DNA of 64,000 nt, taken from Porphyridium purpureum (Eukaryota > Rhodophyta > Bangiophyceae > Porphyridiales > Porphyridiaceae). The stretch covers positions 1,674,001 to 1,738,000 of the forward strand of contig VRMN01000001.1 in assembly GCA_008690995.1 (NCBI GenBank), given 5' to 3'. How positions within the stretch are numbered: the stretch's first letter is position 1; each line of letters starts with the position of its first letter. Both the position numbers and the translations under genes were made by a program. This document shows, piece by piece, positions 45,430-55,031 of this stretch. The notes beneath the pieces are model-generated. The model did not search any database and was not told where the DNA came from. It was given only the letters and a program-made list of their open reading frames with translations.

Positions 45430-47651
45430 CTCTAGCACCACCTCACTGCCTCTCGGTACCCACTCCGAGTCACACAATCTCCCTCCTGATGGCCCTCCAC
45501 CATCAACATCTGTCTGCTTCCTCTCTCCTCACGTCCTTCACACGCAACACACGCGCCAGTGCATCTTTCCAGATTTTCCACCTCCACCAAACCTGCTTCC
45601 ACATTCTGAGTGTACCCACTGTACTTAGTGTACACAAGGTGTCAACGCTGGCGGTGTTTGATGTGAGGAGAGCGCGGGAAGTGGCTGCATGGTTGCTTTT
45701 CTGAAACGACCCCAGATACAACACGCAGAAGCACGCGCACGTATGTACAGAACAGGTTGGTATGAAACTCGAACGAGAAATGTCTGCCTGTAAGCGAACG
45801 CCGCGGCGCACTGAACGCGGCGGTAACCGACAGAGCTTCGAGTCGTGCTCTGCGCTAACGACGTCCGCGCCAAGACAAGCGCGACGCACGAGACCCGCTC
45901 GCGCAAATGCCTGTTGTCGCAGCAGCAATATTCGATGAGGAAGGGTTTCAATTCCTTGCTTTTCAAGCAGGGTTTTGAGAAGAATTTCGTTTCCCGTCCG
46001 TCACATTGCCGTGGAAAGCAGCATCGCATGAACAAAGAATCTCGTTTTCGCAATTGCTCGTGCGGGATAAGATACAATCACTCTTCTAGATGTAACGAAG
46101 TACGCGGGGCATCGTCGAAGTGTCTTTCCTGTTGTCTTCTACACCGTGTGCTGCGATCAGACACATTTGTCTGTGACCCAATTCTGCCGACCTGCTCCTT
46201 TTCTTACCTCAATTTTCTTTTATTCCTGCGCACTCATTCCGCGTCGGACACGATACTAAGTCCGTGCTTTTGTAGATGTGGGAGGGCTTGCTATCCTCGC
46301 ACTCTCCTTGTGCGACACGCACCCCTCTTGCTCCCTCTGCACACTGGATTCCGTCTACTGACTGTTCTGTTTGCAGCTTCTCATTGTCGCGCTTCGTCTT
46401 CGCACGGCACGGACACCTATGCCCGCTCCTTCACGAGCGGGCACGAAAAGGCGAAAGCCCCCTTTTGACCTATATAGCGCCTCTGACACTCATGTTTGTG
46501 ATCATCCCTTGAACAAAGCGTTTAATTCTCGGCACTGCCTGAGATGAGCCTGACGGACTGGCGGAGGGAGCGAAAAGTCAGGAGTTCACGCAACGCGTCT
46601 ACATTCGCAACCGGAAGTGTGCTCGCGGCATCACTGCCGATGGGCGCTGAGCTGTGCAAGGCGCACCAACCAGAGACTTTGCGCAGCATGAGGCCTCAGC
46701 GACCAAGATGACCTTCACTGCGGGTCAGAGTGGGTGAATAACTTGTCCACCTTGTGTCCAGTCCCAGCCTGCCCGCTCACCAAATACGACTTCAGGATGA
46801 CCAAACAATGCACACTCATATTCCATGGCAAAAGCAGGCGTTTTTAGTTTGCGCATGGATTTGCCTAATGCTTCCTATGAGCACTGTACCGCTTGCATTC
46901 ATCGAGGGTTCAGCTGCGTGGATCGAGCGTTGCGCATGCTCCACCGAGTATCGCGCCATCCGGCCGGTGTCAAGCACGGCCGCGCACGCCGCCGCACACA
47001 CCGAACGAGCCGCTGTCGTGCGCAATGATGGTCGCGTTGCGTCACTCCGCCGCAGAAATCATATCATCGCACCGCACAGTCTTCTGACTGCTGGAACCTG
47101 CTTGCAACGTGCGCTCTGTCTTGTACGCATAATGCGTGCGCGCCTTTGCCTGTGGCCGCCGGTTGTGGCTGTGATTGCGTGCACCAGAGCTGCCCGATGA
47201 GCGTCGTCGAATTCGTGTCTAGCTCGCGTCCGCTTTGCGGCGCGCGCTGGCAAAAGCCTTTGGCGGTGGTTCTGGTGGCGGTGGTGGTGGTAGGATCAAC
47301 GTGCTACCTCGATAGGACTTTGACTTCTGCTAGGGTTAGAATCAATCCGTTGGATTCAAACGTGTGCGAGTTCATTTTTTCAAGGGATTAAATTGACAGG
47401 TATCGGTGACACTTTAGCGTGCTTTTTGGATCGCTATGGCGGATGTCAACTCTTGCCTTCGCGGCTGGTGCCATGCACGACGGACGCGGTTTAAATCGAT
47501 GTGGTTTCCTGCTGGCAGAAGAAGTGCTGGTGTGGCAAGATTCCGCGGTATTCGAAAGTTGTGGAAACAGAAGTTGCGGTAGCGCGCGCGAGGAGACGGA
47601 AGACGTGCGTTGCAAACTGAGCGTGAGGACGGTTTGTGACGAGGGATTGTG
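45430..47651. other. 2.2-kb gene-poor divergent region
   Basis: This space lies between the DEAD-box gene (-) and the flavohemoglobin-like gene (+), and it is the largest in the window. Short frames occur: an ATG frame 46808-47200 with a hydrophobic N-terminus, and 47197-47391 with one hydrophobic helix. Neither has recognisable homology and they conflict in frame, so neither is called. A TATATA word is at 46472. GTAC words lie near the DEAD-box end. I could not recognise any tRNA or snRNA, but a lineage-specific non-coding RNA would be missed. Confidence 0.45.
45612..45635. promoter_or_regulatory. GTAC words at 9-bp spacing upstream of the DEAD-box gene
   Basis: GTAC occurs at 45612, 45621 and 45630, exactly 9 bp apart. 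The last is inside an 8-bp palindrome GTGTACAC (45628-45635). The set lies about 185-205 bp upstream of the start codon. Confidence 0.45.
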
Positions 47652-49103
47652 ATGGAGACGGAGGAGTTGGATAGCACGGGCCTCACGGTCGAGCAGATCG
47701 ACCTGCTCAAGTCGGCGGTGCCCGTGTTGCGGACATGTATGCTGCTGCTCGTGGAGCGCATGTACTCGTCGCTGTTCCGCGAGAATCCGCAAGTGCGCGG
47801 CATGTTTAGTCTGCAGTTCTATCGCCCGGGTGGTTCAGAGTCGGGTGGCAGTTCGGGGATTCACAGTCTAGCAGACTCGCGCGCGAACAGCGTCAAGCGC
47901 AATAAAACCCCACCGGGGCTCGACGATGATGTTGCGGGGAGCATGGACACGTGTCCGTTTTCAACGGCTCCTTCAGCAAGTGTGCTATCGACGAGCAACG
48001 TCACGTCTCCATCGCTGCAAGAGCGGCGCGGACCAACCAGTTCCTGCCCGCTCACGCCAGGAGGGACGCCGCGCCCCGCGTTCGTGACAACGGGACTCAG
48101 CTCGGGCTGTACGGTATCGGGAAACGCGATCGTACTTGCAGATACGCTCTTGAGCATCATCAGTCACTTGGATGACCTCACACCGCTTCTTGCAAGTATC
48201 ACGCGCATTGGCAAAATCCATGTGAGTCGTGGCGTGCTAGCGGCGCACTACGACGTGTTGGAACCACACTTCCTCGACGCAGCTGAAAGCGTCTTGCGCG
48301 AGAAGAATATGCACTCGGAAGCAGTCATGCTCGCACTGATATCAGCGTACGAGGCACTAAAGGGCATCATGGTTGATGAAGAGAAGAAAATTCGAGCAGA
48401 CCTGAAACAGGCGGGCGCCTGGGATGGGCTCCGCACGTTTGTCGTGGAACGGATGGAAAGCGGGCGAGATTCCACGTACATTGAACTGAGACCACTCGAC
48501 GGGCTGTGCTGTGTGCCATACCGTCCCGGAGAAGTCGTCACCCTGTCTATGGACACACCGGAGTGTGGCAAAATAACGCGTTCTTTTATGATGGCAGGGA
48601 AAGTGGGGAGCGTCGACAGCTACGGTATTCGCATTCAAAGAGAGCACTTTCATCAGAACCTTCCGATGGACAACCGGACGTTGCTCGAGAATTTGGAGGT
48701 CGGCAGTCATTGTGACCTATCCTGCCCGTACGGTGGTTTTTTGCAGGAAAGAAAGTCAAACACCAACAGGTCGCGTCGCGTGCTGCCGCCGTCCCTGTTG
48801 CCGGCTGAGTCGCTGCTCCCGCGCTCGGGCTCATCGTCGGCCACCATGGGTGTAGGTGATAGCACTTCATATTTGGAGATGGGCGGCGAGATGGCGCCTA
48901 GATCCGGGTCAGCGGGCAGCTCACTTGGCGGCAAGCAGGATGCCGGCACATCGCCGCGTGGCGACAGAGCGGGTGAGAGTGAATCGCCACGTGGGAACAG
49001 AGCAGGTGCGGGCACGAAAAATCTGCGCTTTGGTGCTCTATCTCAAGATAGACTGCACCCGATGGCCCGCACGGCACCAGTCAACTCGTCTTCCTTTCAA
49101 TAA
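47652..49103 (+). CDS. Divergent flavohemoglobin-like protein: interrupted globin plus partial FAD domain, no NAD domain
   Basis: Residues 11-57 (LTVEQIDLLKSAVPVLR, MYSSLF with Tyr38 at B10) match the start of a flavohemoglobin globin. After a ~100-residue Ser/Pro-rich insertion (about 58-157), the globin resumes (LADTLLSIISHLDDL, IGKIHVSRGV with proximal His190, HYDVLEPHFL). A ferredoxin-reductase-like FAD region follows (about 257-367: YRPGEVVTLSM, LENLEVGSHCDLSCPYGGF). The RxYS flavin motif reads RSFM. Instead of the NAD-binding domain, a Ser/Gly/Arg-rich tail ends the protein at residue 483. Normal flavohemoglobins dioxygenate nitric oxide using NAD(P)H. This one cannot reduce itself by the usual route; a heme sensor role or an external reductase is possible. 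Start ATG 47652. Confidence 0.78.
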   Translation: METEELDSTGLTVEQIDLLKSAVPVLRTCMLLLVERMYSSLFRENPQVRGMFSLQFYRPGGSESGGSSGIHSLADSRANSVKRNKTPPGLDDDVAGSMDTCPFSTAPSASVLSTSNVTSPSLQERRGPTSSCPLTPGGTPRPAFVTTGLSSGCTVSGNAIVLADTLLSIISHLDDLTPLLASITRIGKIHVSRGVLAAHYDVLEPHFLDAAESVLREKNMHSEAVMLALISAYEALKGIMVDEEKKIRADLKQAGAWDGLRTFVVERMESGRDSTYIELRPLDGLCCVPYRPGEVVTLSMDTPECGKITRSFMMAGKVGSVDSYGIRIQREHFHQNLPMDNRTLLENLEVGSHCDLSCPYGGFLQERKSNTNRSRRVLPPSLLPAESLLPRSGSSSATMGVGDSTSYLEMGGEMAPRSGSAGSSLGGKQDAGTSPRGDRAGESESPRGNRAGAGTKNLRFGALSQDRLHPMARTAPVNSSSFQ

Positions 49104-49380
49104 GAGAAGCGTTCGCCCGTGACCCATGTGCGCATCGGTTTTTGGTGAGAGTGCTGCGCGGATCTGACTTGTCGACTGACGGGGAACGTAAAATTTTAAA
49201 AGCACTATGCGCATCGCCTGATTTTTTTAGGAGACCAGACAAAATGGATATTGCAATAAAGATGAAACGCTTCCTTTGTATAAGACACAATTATACTTTT
49301 TTTTCGGTTAGCGGTTGCAAGGCGTTTGCGCTTGGCTCTGTTCCCACCCAAGGAGCCAGTTGATCCCCATTCTGGACCAA
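49104..49380. other. Convergent 3' intergenic region
   Basis: A 277-bp space between the flavohemoglobin-like gene (+) and TypA (-). AT-rich with ATAAAG near 49256, consistent with 3' end signals. Confidence 0.5.
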
Positions 49381-51384
49381 CTAGCGCCGGGACTTGACCA
49401 CCTTCTTGATTCTGATACTTTGAGGCGTCGCTTCTACCACTTCTTCCGAGGTGATGTACTCAATGGCGTCATCTAGCGACAGGTTCAGCACACCCTGCAG
49501 CGAGGTGTTCGTATCTTTGGAAGCCGCGCGCATGTTCGTCAGTGCCTTCTTCTTGCACACATTCACCTTGAGGTCTCCCGGGCGCTGGTGGATGCCGACC
49601 ACTTGGTCAGCGTACACTTCATCACCGGGCGACGAGAACATGCGCCCTCGCTGCTGGGCGGCCTCGAGGCCAAACGAAGTGACCTTGCCTGTTTCGTGTG
49701 CAATCAGGTTGCCCTGGTCCTTGGTCTCAATTTCGCCTGCGTGCGGCCTGAAACCGGCAAACTGCGTGTTGAGAACAATATTCCCGCGAGTCGCGGTCAG
49801 CAGAGCGTTCTTGACGCCCAGGAGGCCACGCGTTGGCACGAGAAAGTTCACAGTCATCATACCCTCGCTATTCTTCGCACCCATGTCGAGCATCTCGCCC
49901 TTGCGGCGCCCAAACAGCTCCACCACGGCACCCATGTACTCCTCCTGAACCTCAATCTCCACTTCCTCAAACGGCTCACACTTCTTGCCATCCACGACTT
50001 TGGTGATGACGGTGGGCGCACCAATCATGAGCTCGTACCCTTCGCGTCGCATCGTCTCAATCAGGATGGTGAGATGCAGAGCGCCTCGGCCAAGCACATC
50101 AAACGTGTCGGCCGAGTCCGTCGGTTCGACCTTGAGCGCGACGTTTCGCTCCAGCTCTTTGAACAGGCGGTCGCGGAGGTTTCGCGAGGTCACAAACTTG
50201 CCCTCCTTTCCCGCAAACTCAGATGTGTTAATGGAGAATGCCATGCGCACTGTCGGCTCCTCCACGGCAATCGGTGGCAAATAGTTTTCTGCGCCCTGAG
50301 CCACAATAGTGTCACCAATTTCAATGTCGGACAATCCAGAAAGAACCACAATGTCGCCGGCGCTGGCCTCTTCCACGGCCGCCTTGCCAAAATTGTCGAA
50401 TACCATGATCTCGCTAATCTTACCCGTTGTCATCGGCTTCTTGGGATGCGCGATGCCGATGGTTTGTTGCTTGCGCATCACGCCAGACTGGATACGGCCA
50501 ATGGCAAGCCGCCCCTTGAAGTCGTCATAGTCAATGTTCGACACCATCATTTGCAGCGAGCCATTCGGGTTGACCTTGGGCTTCGGCAGGTCCAGAATCG
50601 CGTCCAGGACGGGCTGCAGGCTCTGCTCGAGCGAGTCGGGTGTGTTACCGGACAGGCCCTTCAGTGCCGATGCGTAGACGGTGTGAAAGTCGGTTTGCTC
50701 GTCCGTCGCGCCCAGCTCACAGAACAAGTCAAACGTGGTATCCACGACCCACTCGGGCCTCGACGCCGGGCGATCAATTTTGTTCACCACAACGACGACC
50801 TTGAGGCCCAGCGACAGTGCCTTTTTAAGCACGAAGCGTGTCTGCGGCTTGGGTCCTTCGACGGCGTCCACGAGCAACAGCACACCATCCACCATATTGA
50901 GGACGCGCTCGACTTCCCCGCCAAAGTCGGCGTGGCCGGGAGTGTCGACAATGTTGAGGCGCGTGTTCTTGTAGTTGATCGCTGTATTCTTGGCCAAAAT
51001 GGTGATCCCGCGCTCGCGCTCGAGATCATTCGAGTCCATGATGCGCTCCTGCACTTCCTGGTTGTCGCGGAAGACCTTTGATTCGGACAGCAGCGCGTCC
51101 ACAAGCGTAGTCTTGCCGTGGTCCACGTGTGCCACAATCGCGATGTTGCGCACGTCGTGCCTCACATTCTCGTCCGCGCGGGCGCGCTCCAGACTCGCGA
51201 CAGTGGAACCGACGTCCTCCGCCAGCACGCACGTCGGCGCGACGCCACCCGGCCGCGCGAGCTGCCGAGCCCCGAACCCACTCCGCCGAGACCCCACCTG
51301 CGCGCACACAAACGACTTGCCCGACCTTGCCACGCTCGCGCTGCTCGCGCCACCGGCGCCCGCGACGCCCACGAATCCCAACAT
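49381..51384 (-). CDS. typA: Plastid-targeted TypA/BipA translational GTPase
   Basis: The N-terminal ~75 residues (MLGFVGVAGAGGASSASVAR, Arg/Ser/Ala-rich) form a plastid transit peptide. GTPase motifs follow: G1 HVDHGKTTL, switch II DTPGHADFGGEVER, G4 NKIDRP. Elongation-factor domains II, III and V and the TypA-specific C-terminal domain (GRMFSSPGDEVYADQVVG) complete a 667-aa protein of normal length. TypA binds the 70S ribosome and helps assembly and translation under stress, including in chloroplasts. The cyanobacterial-like sequence fits endosymbiotic origin. Start ATG 51384. Confidence 0.95.
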   Translation of the reverse strand: MLGFVGVAGAGGASSASVARSGKSFVCAQVGSRRSGFGARQLARPGGVAPTCVLAEDVGSTVASLERARADENVRHDVRNIAIVAHVDHGKTTLVDALLSESKVFRDNQEVQERIMDSNDLERERGITILAKNTAINYKNTRLNIVDTPGHADFGGEVERVLNMVDGVLLLVDAVEGPKPQTRFVLKKALSLGLKVVVVVNKIDRPASRPEWVVDTTFDLFCELGATDEQTDFHTVYASALKGLSGNTPDSLEQSLQPVLDAILDLPKPKVNPNGSLQMMVSNIDYDDFKGRLAIGRIQSGVMRKQQTIGIAHPKKPMTTGKISEIMVFDNFGKAAVEEASAGDIVVLSGLSDIEIGDTIVAQGAENYLPPIAVEEPTVRMAFSINTSEFAGKEGKFVTSRNLRDRLFKELERNVALKVEPTDSADTFDVLGRGALHLTILIETMRREGYELMIGAPTVITKVVDGKKCEPFEEVEIEVQEEYMGAVVELFGRRKGEMLDMGAKNSEGMMTVNFLVPTRGLLGVKNALLTATRGNIVLNTQFAGFRPHAGEIETKDQGNLIAHETGKVTSFGLEAAQQRGRMFSSPGDEVYADQVVGIHQRPGDLKVNVCKKKALTNMRAASKDTNTSLQGVLNLSLDDAIEYITSEEVVEATPQSIRIKKVVKSRR

Positions 51385-51996
51385 CGTTTCTCTCCCTGCA
51401 CCCCACGTCTTCTCCACAACCACCCAATTCTAATCGCAGAACACACGCTACCACGCAACTTCCAATGCCCACCAATATATGATCCAGCCCACTCCCACCT
51501 TCTCTCTCTCTCTCTCTCTCTTATAACCCGCACCCCAACGTCTCCACTACTTCCATGCGTCCGCCTTCATCTCTCAGTCTCTCCCAATTGGAACGTGCAC
51601 ACCACGTCCGGACAAACTCGCATCCCGCCAACCTCCCCAAACCGGCGCGCGCACACACACGCAAAGCCGCCCACTTCCCGCGCGGCCCGTCCTATTAAAA
51701 CACCACCGCTTTACTATTACTTCCTCCGAACCGGCACGACTCCGACTCACCACGAGAGATTCGTTTCTTTGTTTGTCCATTCGGTCGGCGGCCGCACAGT
51801 GAGGGCCGCAAAGACTGAAGGGGGAACGGGGGTACCGATGGGGAGGCGGTACAGCGCAATCTCCACACACCAAACACAAGAACAACTAGGAAAAAGGGGG
51901 GGGGAAAACAGGCCCGCGCTCGATATCAAGAGGTACACTACACTCGATCTCTCAATAGGGTACACTACACTTGCTGTGAATAGGGTACGCTGTACC
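51385..51996. other. TypA upstream region (612 bp)
   Basis: No gene is supported. It has a pyrimidine-rich 5' leader with a (TC)n run and GTAC words at 51933-51995. Confidence 0.6.
51500..51521. repeat. (TC)n microsatellite in the TypA 5' region
   Basis: About 11 TC units, reading GA on the TypA strand, some 115 bp upstream of the TypA start codon; GA/CT-rich leaders are common in plant-type promoters. Confidence 0.9.
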
Positions 51997-52025
51997 CTAT
52001 CTGTTCCAGGTCGGCGGCGCTGTAC
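51933..52025. promoter_or_regulatory. GTAC-word cluster with repeated AGGGTAC/GGTACACTACAC
   Basis: GTAC occurs at 51933, 51960, 51985, 51992 and 52022. GGTACACTACACT is repeated at 51932 and 51959 (27 bp apart), and AGGGTAC(A/G)C at 51957 and 51982. It lies about 550 bp upstream of TypA and overlaps the 3' end of the C2H2 gene. Confidence 0.4.
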
Positions 52026-53093
52026 CGCGGCGGCGTTTGCGTGCGCGGTGTGGGTGTGGGAGACGGTGGGGAACAGCGGTGGTGGTCGTGGTGGCGGCGC
52101 CAACGGTGCGATGGCTGGGTGGTGAGGCGTCAGGTTGTTCATCCGCGGGTAAGAGCAACCGCGTGTGCACCTTGGTGTTGGATGTCATGGCGAGGTTGTC
52201 GTGAGGCGCGGCCTGGCCGGGCTCGGCGCGGAGCTCCGTTCCGAGCGCGCGCATCGCGTCGGGCTGTGTGTCTCGCGCGAACGTCCAGAGCTTGTCGATC
52301 TCGTCAGAGCTTGACGCAGCGGCGTTCGGGTCCTGTTCGGCTTCTGCAGGAGTGGGCGTAAGCGGCGCGTCGTCCGCCGCTGCAAACGCGTCGGCGTCGA
52401 CCATGTGCAGAGGATCCGCCTCAGCAGCATCGGTCGCTTCGTGCTGCGCGGCATCAGTCGCTTCTTCGTCGTCGTCCTCCTCGTCATCACTGGACGTGCC
52501 CGAGCCGGCGTCCGGCGCGCGGTCGTGTCGTTGTTCGTGCGCCCGCAGATTACCCATTTGATGGAACCGGCGCTCGCATCGCGTGCACCCATACGGCATC
52601 TCGCCCGTGTGGTACCGCATGTGCTGCTGCAAATTGCTCAGCTGGCGGAATCGGCTTCGGCACAGTGGGAATGTGCATGCATACGGTCGAAGATCCTGGT
52701 GGATGCGCATCTGAAGAAACGGCGAAACGGGGCGCAAAAACAAAAACAAAAACAAAAACATGAACAAAAACAGGAAACAAAACGTATGAATGGGTCAGCG
52801 ACGCGCCCTTGCATATAGTTGCACACTCACAATGCCGCCCCTTTGCGTGTCTTGTGGGCAGCGAGTAGTGGCCTCTGTTGTTGTTCTTTGGGAGCACATA
52901 AGCGCATGCATGGAAAGCGGTGACGTACATGTTGGTCGAGAGTGTACTTTCTTGCAAACCGCCACTCGCAGCCTGGCCAAGTGCAAACAAACATGCGCGG
53001 ATGGTCTTCGTGCCTGGCTGGCCGACCTCGACGGTTCATGCCAGCGCCGGCACCGACTGCGGCGTCACCGGTGTGCGGCATTCGCGTGCCCAT
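51997..53093 (-). CDS. C2H2 zinc-finger protein with an intron inside finger 1
   Basis: Exon 1 (53093-52929) ends within finger 1: CTWPGCEWRFARKYTLDQH, then donor GTACGT. Exon 2 (52710-51997) begins MRIHQDLRPYACTFPLC after acceptor TTCTTCAG. Splicing rebuilds finger 1 (C-x5-C-x12-H-x3-H) and joins it to fingers 2 (CTFPLC...HMRYH) and 3 (CTRCERRF...HEQRH), with proper linkers. The rest is an acidic Asp/Glu/Ala region and a basic C-terminus (RARKRRRG, a likely NLS). It is about 292 aa. A DNA-binding transcription factor is likely. The start at ATG 53093 is tentative, as another 5' exon is possible. Confidence 0.8.
52735..52759. repeat. (CAAAAA)n repeat in the C2H2 intron
   Basis: About four units of CAAAAA on the plus strand. 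Read on the gene strand it is a T-rich (TTTTTG)n tract about 25-50 nt upstream of the acceptor, and probably serves as the polypyrimidine tract. Confidence 0.85.
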
Positions 53094-53781
53094 CCCGAAG
53101 CAAGCAATCTGCGTCGGACGCTGCACCGTTGCCGGCCGACGCCACGCGTTGTGTGGCAGTTGAATTCCTTCCTGCTCCTTTGCCGGGGAGAAGTAGAGCG
53201 AGATCTTGCTCGAAGCCTTCCTGTCGCGAAAGTGATGTCGCTTATCACGTCGAGGGCGCGTGCCTGAGACCAGCCGAGTACACAGCGCGCGCTGGCAGAT
53301 GAGAGACCAAGCTGAGGTGTGGCCATGCGAAAATGCGACAGATGACAAGTGAGTGACGATCTTTTTCCGACGTGATCATTGTAGCGCGCTCATGCGTATA
53401 CGCGTCATGCTGCAACCGGAGCAGCGCATGTCGAATGCAGGATTTCGTTCTCACGCACCGCCGGGACAAGAGTACCGGACCCCAAGCATGCCATGGATCA
53501 GTCCGAACAGAATAAAGCCTCTCCGAATCAACCATCGACATGGCACGCAGCACCGCCCCTCCTTCCTGTGCAAGAACCCTCAATATAACCACACCCCCGA
53601 GTTAGAATCAGGGTTATTTGCGTTTGTCTGGTGGTTGTAGATTTAACGCGGCCGAAACCGAAGAGCCAGGAAGGGCGTGCGCGCGGACACCGACGAGAGA
53701 AGAAAGAAGGGCGAGAGTCGAGCTGGCGGTGAGCAAGTCAGACGGCCACGAGGACACGCAGACCGACGTCAGCAGGCGGTC
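53094..53781. other. Divergent region between C2H2 and eIF1A genes
   Basis: A 688-bp space that holds both promoters. Minus-strand sequence continues open upstream of 53093 without a start codon, so part may be 5' exon of the C2H2 gene. No other gene is supported. Confidence 0.5.
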
Positions 53782-54811
53782 ATGCCGAAGAATAAGGGGA
53801 AAGGTGGCAAGAACCGCCGCCGCGGAAAGAACGATAATGAGAACGAGAAGCGCGAGCTGGTGTTTAAAGAGGATGGACAAGGTACGTGCGCGCGTGTTTG
53901 TTCGGATGTTTGGTGGCGGGGAGGGTTTTGGCGTGCAGGTCAGAGACGGCGCGTAGGGAGAGGACGTTCCGTGCGTATGATGTTAATGTATATTCCACGA
54001 CGCGCAGAGGTTTTGCCTCGTGCGAATGACAAATGTTTGCCCGTCTTTCATGAAAGGCGGGGTGCATTCCTCGTTGCTGAGCGGACTCCAAATGGAACGT
54101 CGCGCGATTGTCTCCCAGTACTTTGCGGTCTGTGAGTCTCACGGCGGTACCTGCCTCTGGTGCTTGGAGCTGGCTGCGGCGCCAACCTTCCCCTGGCGAG
54201 TGACCATACGGGCACATAGTCTTTATGCCCTCGCGGTATCGCGGCCGCCTCTGACTGGGTTTTATTTTTGTTTGCTCTGATGGCTTCGAACTTATGTACT
54301 AATCAGCTTGATTGCGTCGCTGTTCTTTGATTCTCGTTTGCCCTTCTTGGTGTGTTGGGTTTTTTTTTTTTTTTTTTTTTCGTTTGTTGCGTTCGACCTT
54401 TTTGCACGTTTCTGGGCATGCGTACTTGTGTGCTCGTGTCACGCCTTGTTTTTTCTTGTTCGCTTGTGTTCATATCCAGAGTATGCCCAGATTCTGAAGA
54501 TGCTTGGCAACGGGCGATGCGAGGCATTTTGCTTTGATGGCGAGAAAAGGTTATGTCATATTCGCGGCAAGCTTCGAAAGAAGGTGTGGGTGAATGTGGG
54601 TGACATTGTCTTGTTGGGTCTGCGCGACTTTCAGGATGAAAAGGCAGACGTGATTCTAAAGTACACGCCTGAAGAAGCCAGAAATCTAAAGCGCTATGGC
54701 GAGATTCCGGATACTGCACAGATCAACGAAGGTGGAGGCGAAGAAATGGAGGAGGGTGAGGACGGCGGCGCCGATGTCGACTTTGACTTTGATGACGTGG
54801 ATGAGATTTAA
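53782..54811 (+). CDS. EIF1A: Translation initiation factor eIF1A, one intron
   Basis: Exon 1 (53782-53881) encodes [18 protein letters not shown] through [11 protein letters not shown]. Donor GTACGT is at 53882 and acceptor ATATCCAG ends at 54479. Exon 2 (54480-54811) resumes [17 protein letters not shown] and carries the OB fold ([20 protein letters not shown]) and the acidic C-terminal tail ending DVDEI. The join is G|AG (Glu). The 143-aa product matches eIF1A end to end. eIF1A binds the A site of the 40S subunit during scanning. The 598-nt intron contains a 21-nt poly-T tract. Confidence 0.97.
54360..54380. repeat. Poly-T run (21 T) in the eIF1A intron
   Basis: A T homopolymer about 100 nt upstream of the 3' splice site, within a generally T-rich second half of the intron. 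Confidence 0.9.
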
Positions 54812-55031
54812 GCGGTATCGCTGCCTCTGATCCAACCCGCCTCTCTCCTTGGCTTGCATTTCATCGCGTTCGGCATCGTTGAAAGTGAACAAATGAGCGT
54901 GGCGCTTGATTGCAATAAGTGAGCGGGATAAAATCGATCATATATCTCCGACATGTATCGCAGAGGTGCTGGCCATCCTTGCTAGTACCCTTATCACTCC
55001 CCTCGGATTCCTTCACCTCTCGCCCGGATTT

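Noticed and set aside
47331-47342. Telomere-like TAGGGTTAG
   Set aside because: A single short copy; similar AGGG/TTAGGG words at 21195-21232 are also single, so there is no interstitial telomere array.
46808-47391. Two short frames with hydrophobic segments (46808-47200 and 47197-47391)
   Set aside because: No homology, conflicting frames and no supporting context. They are mentioned in the region note but not called.
49588-51081. 497-codon plus-strand open frame opposite TypA
   Set aside because: It is antisense to the conserved TypA gene and its translation (His/Leu/Val-rich) matches nothing; it is a shadow of GC-biased codon use.
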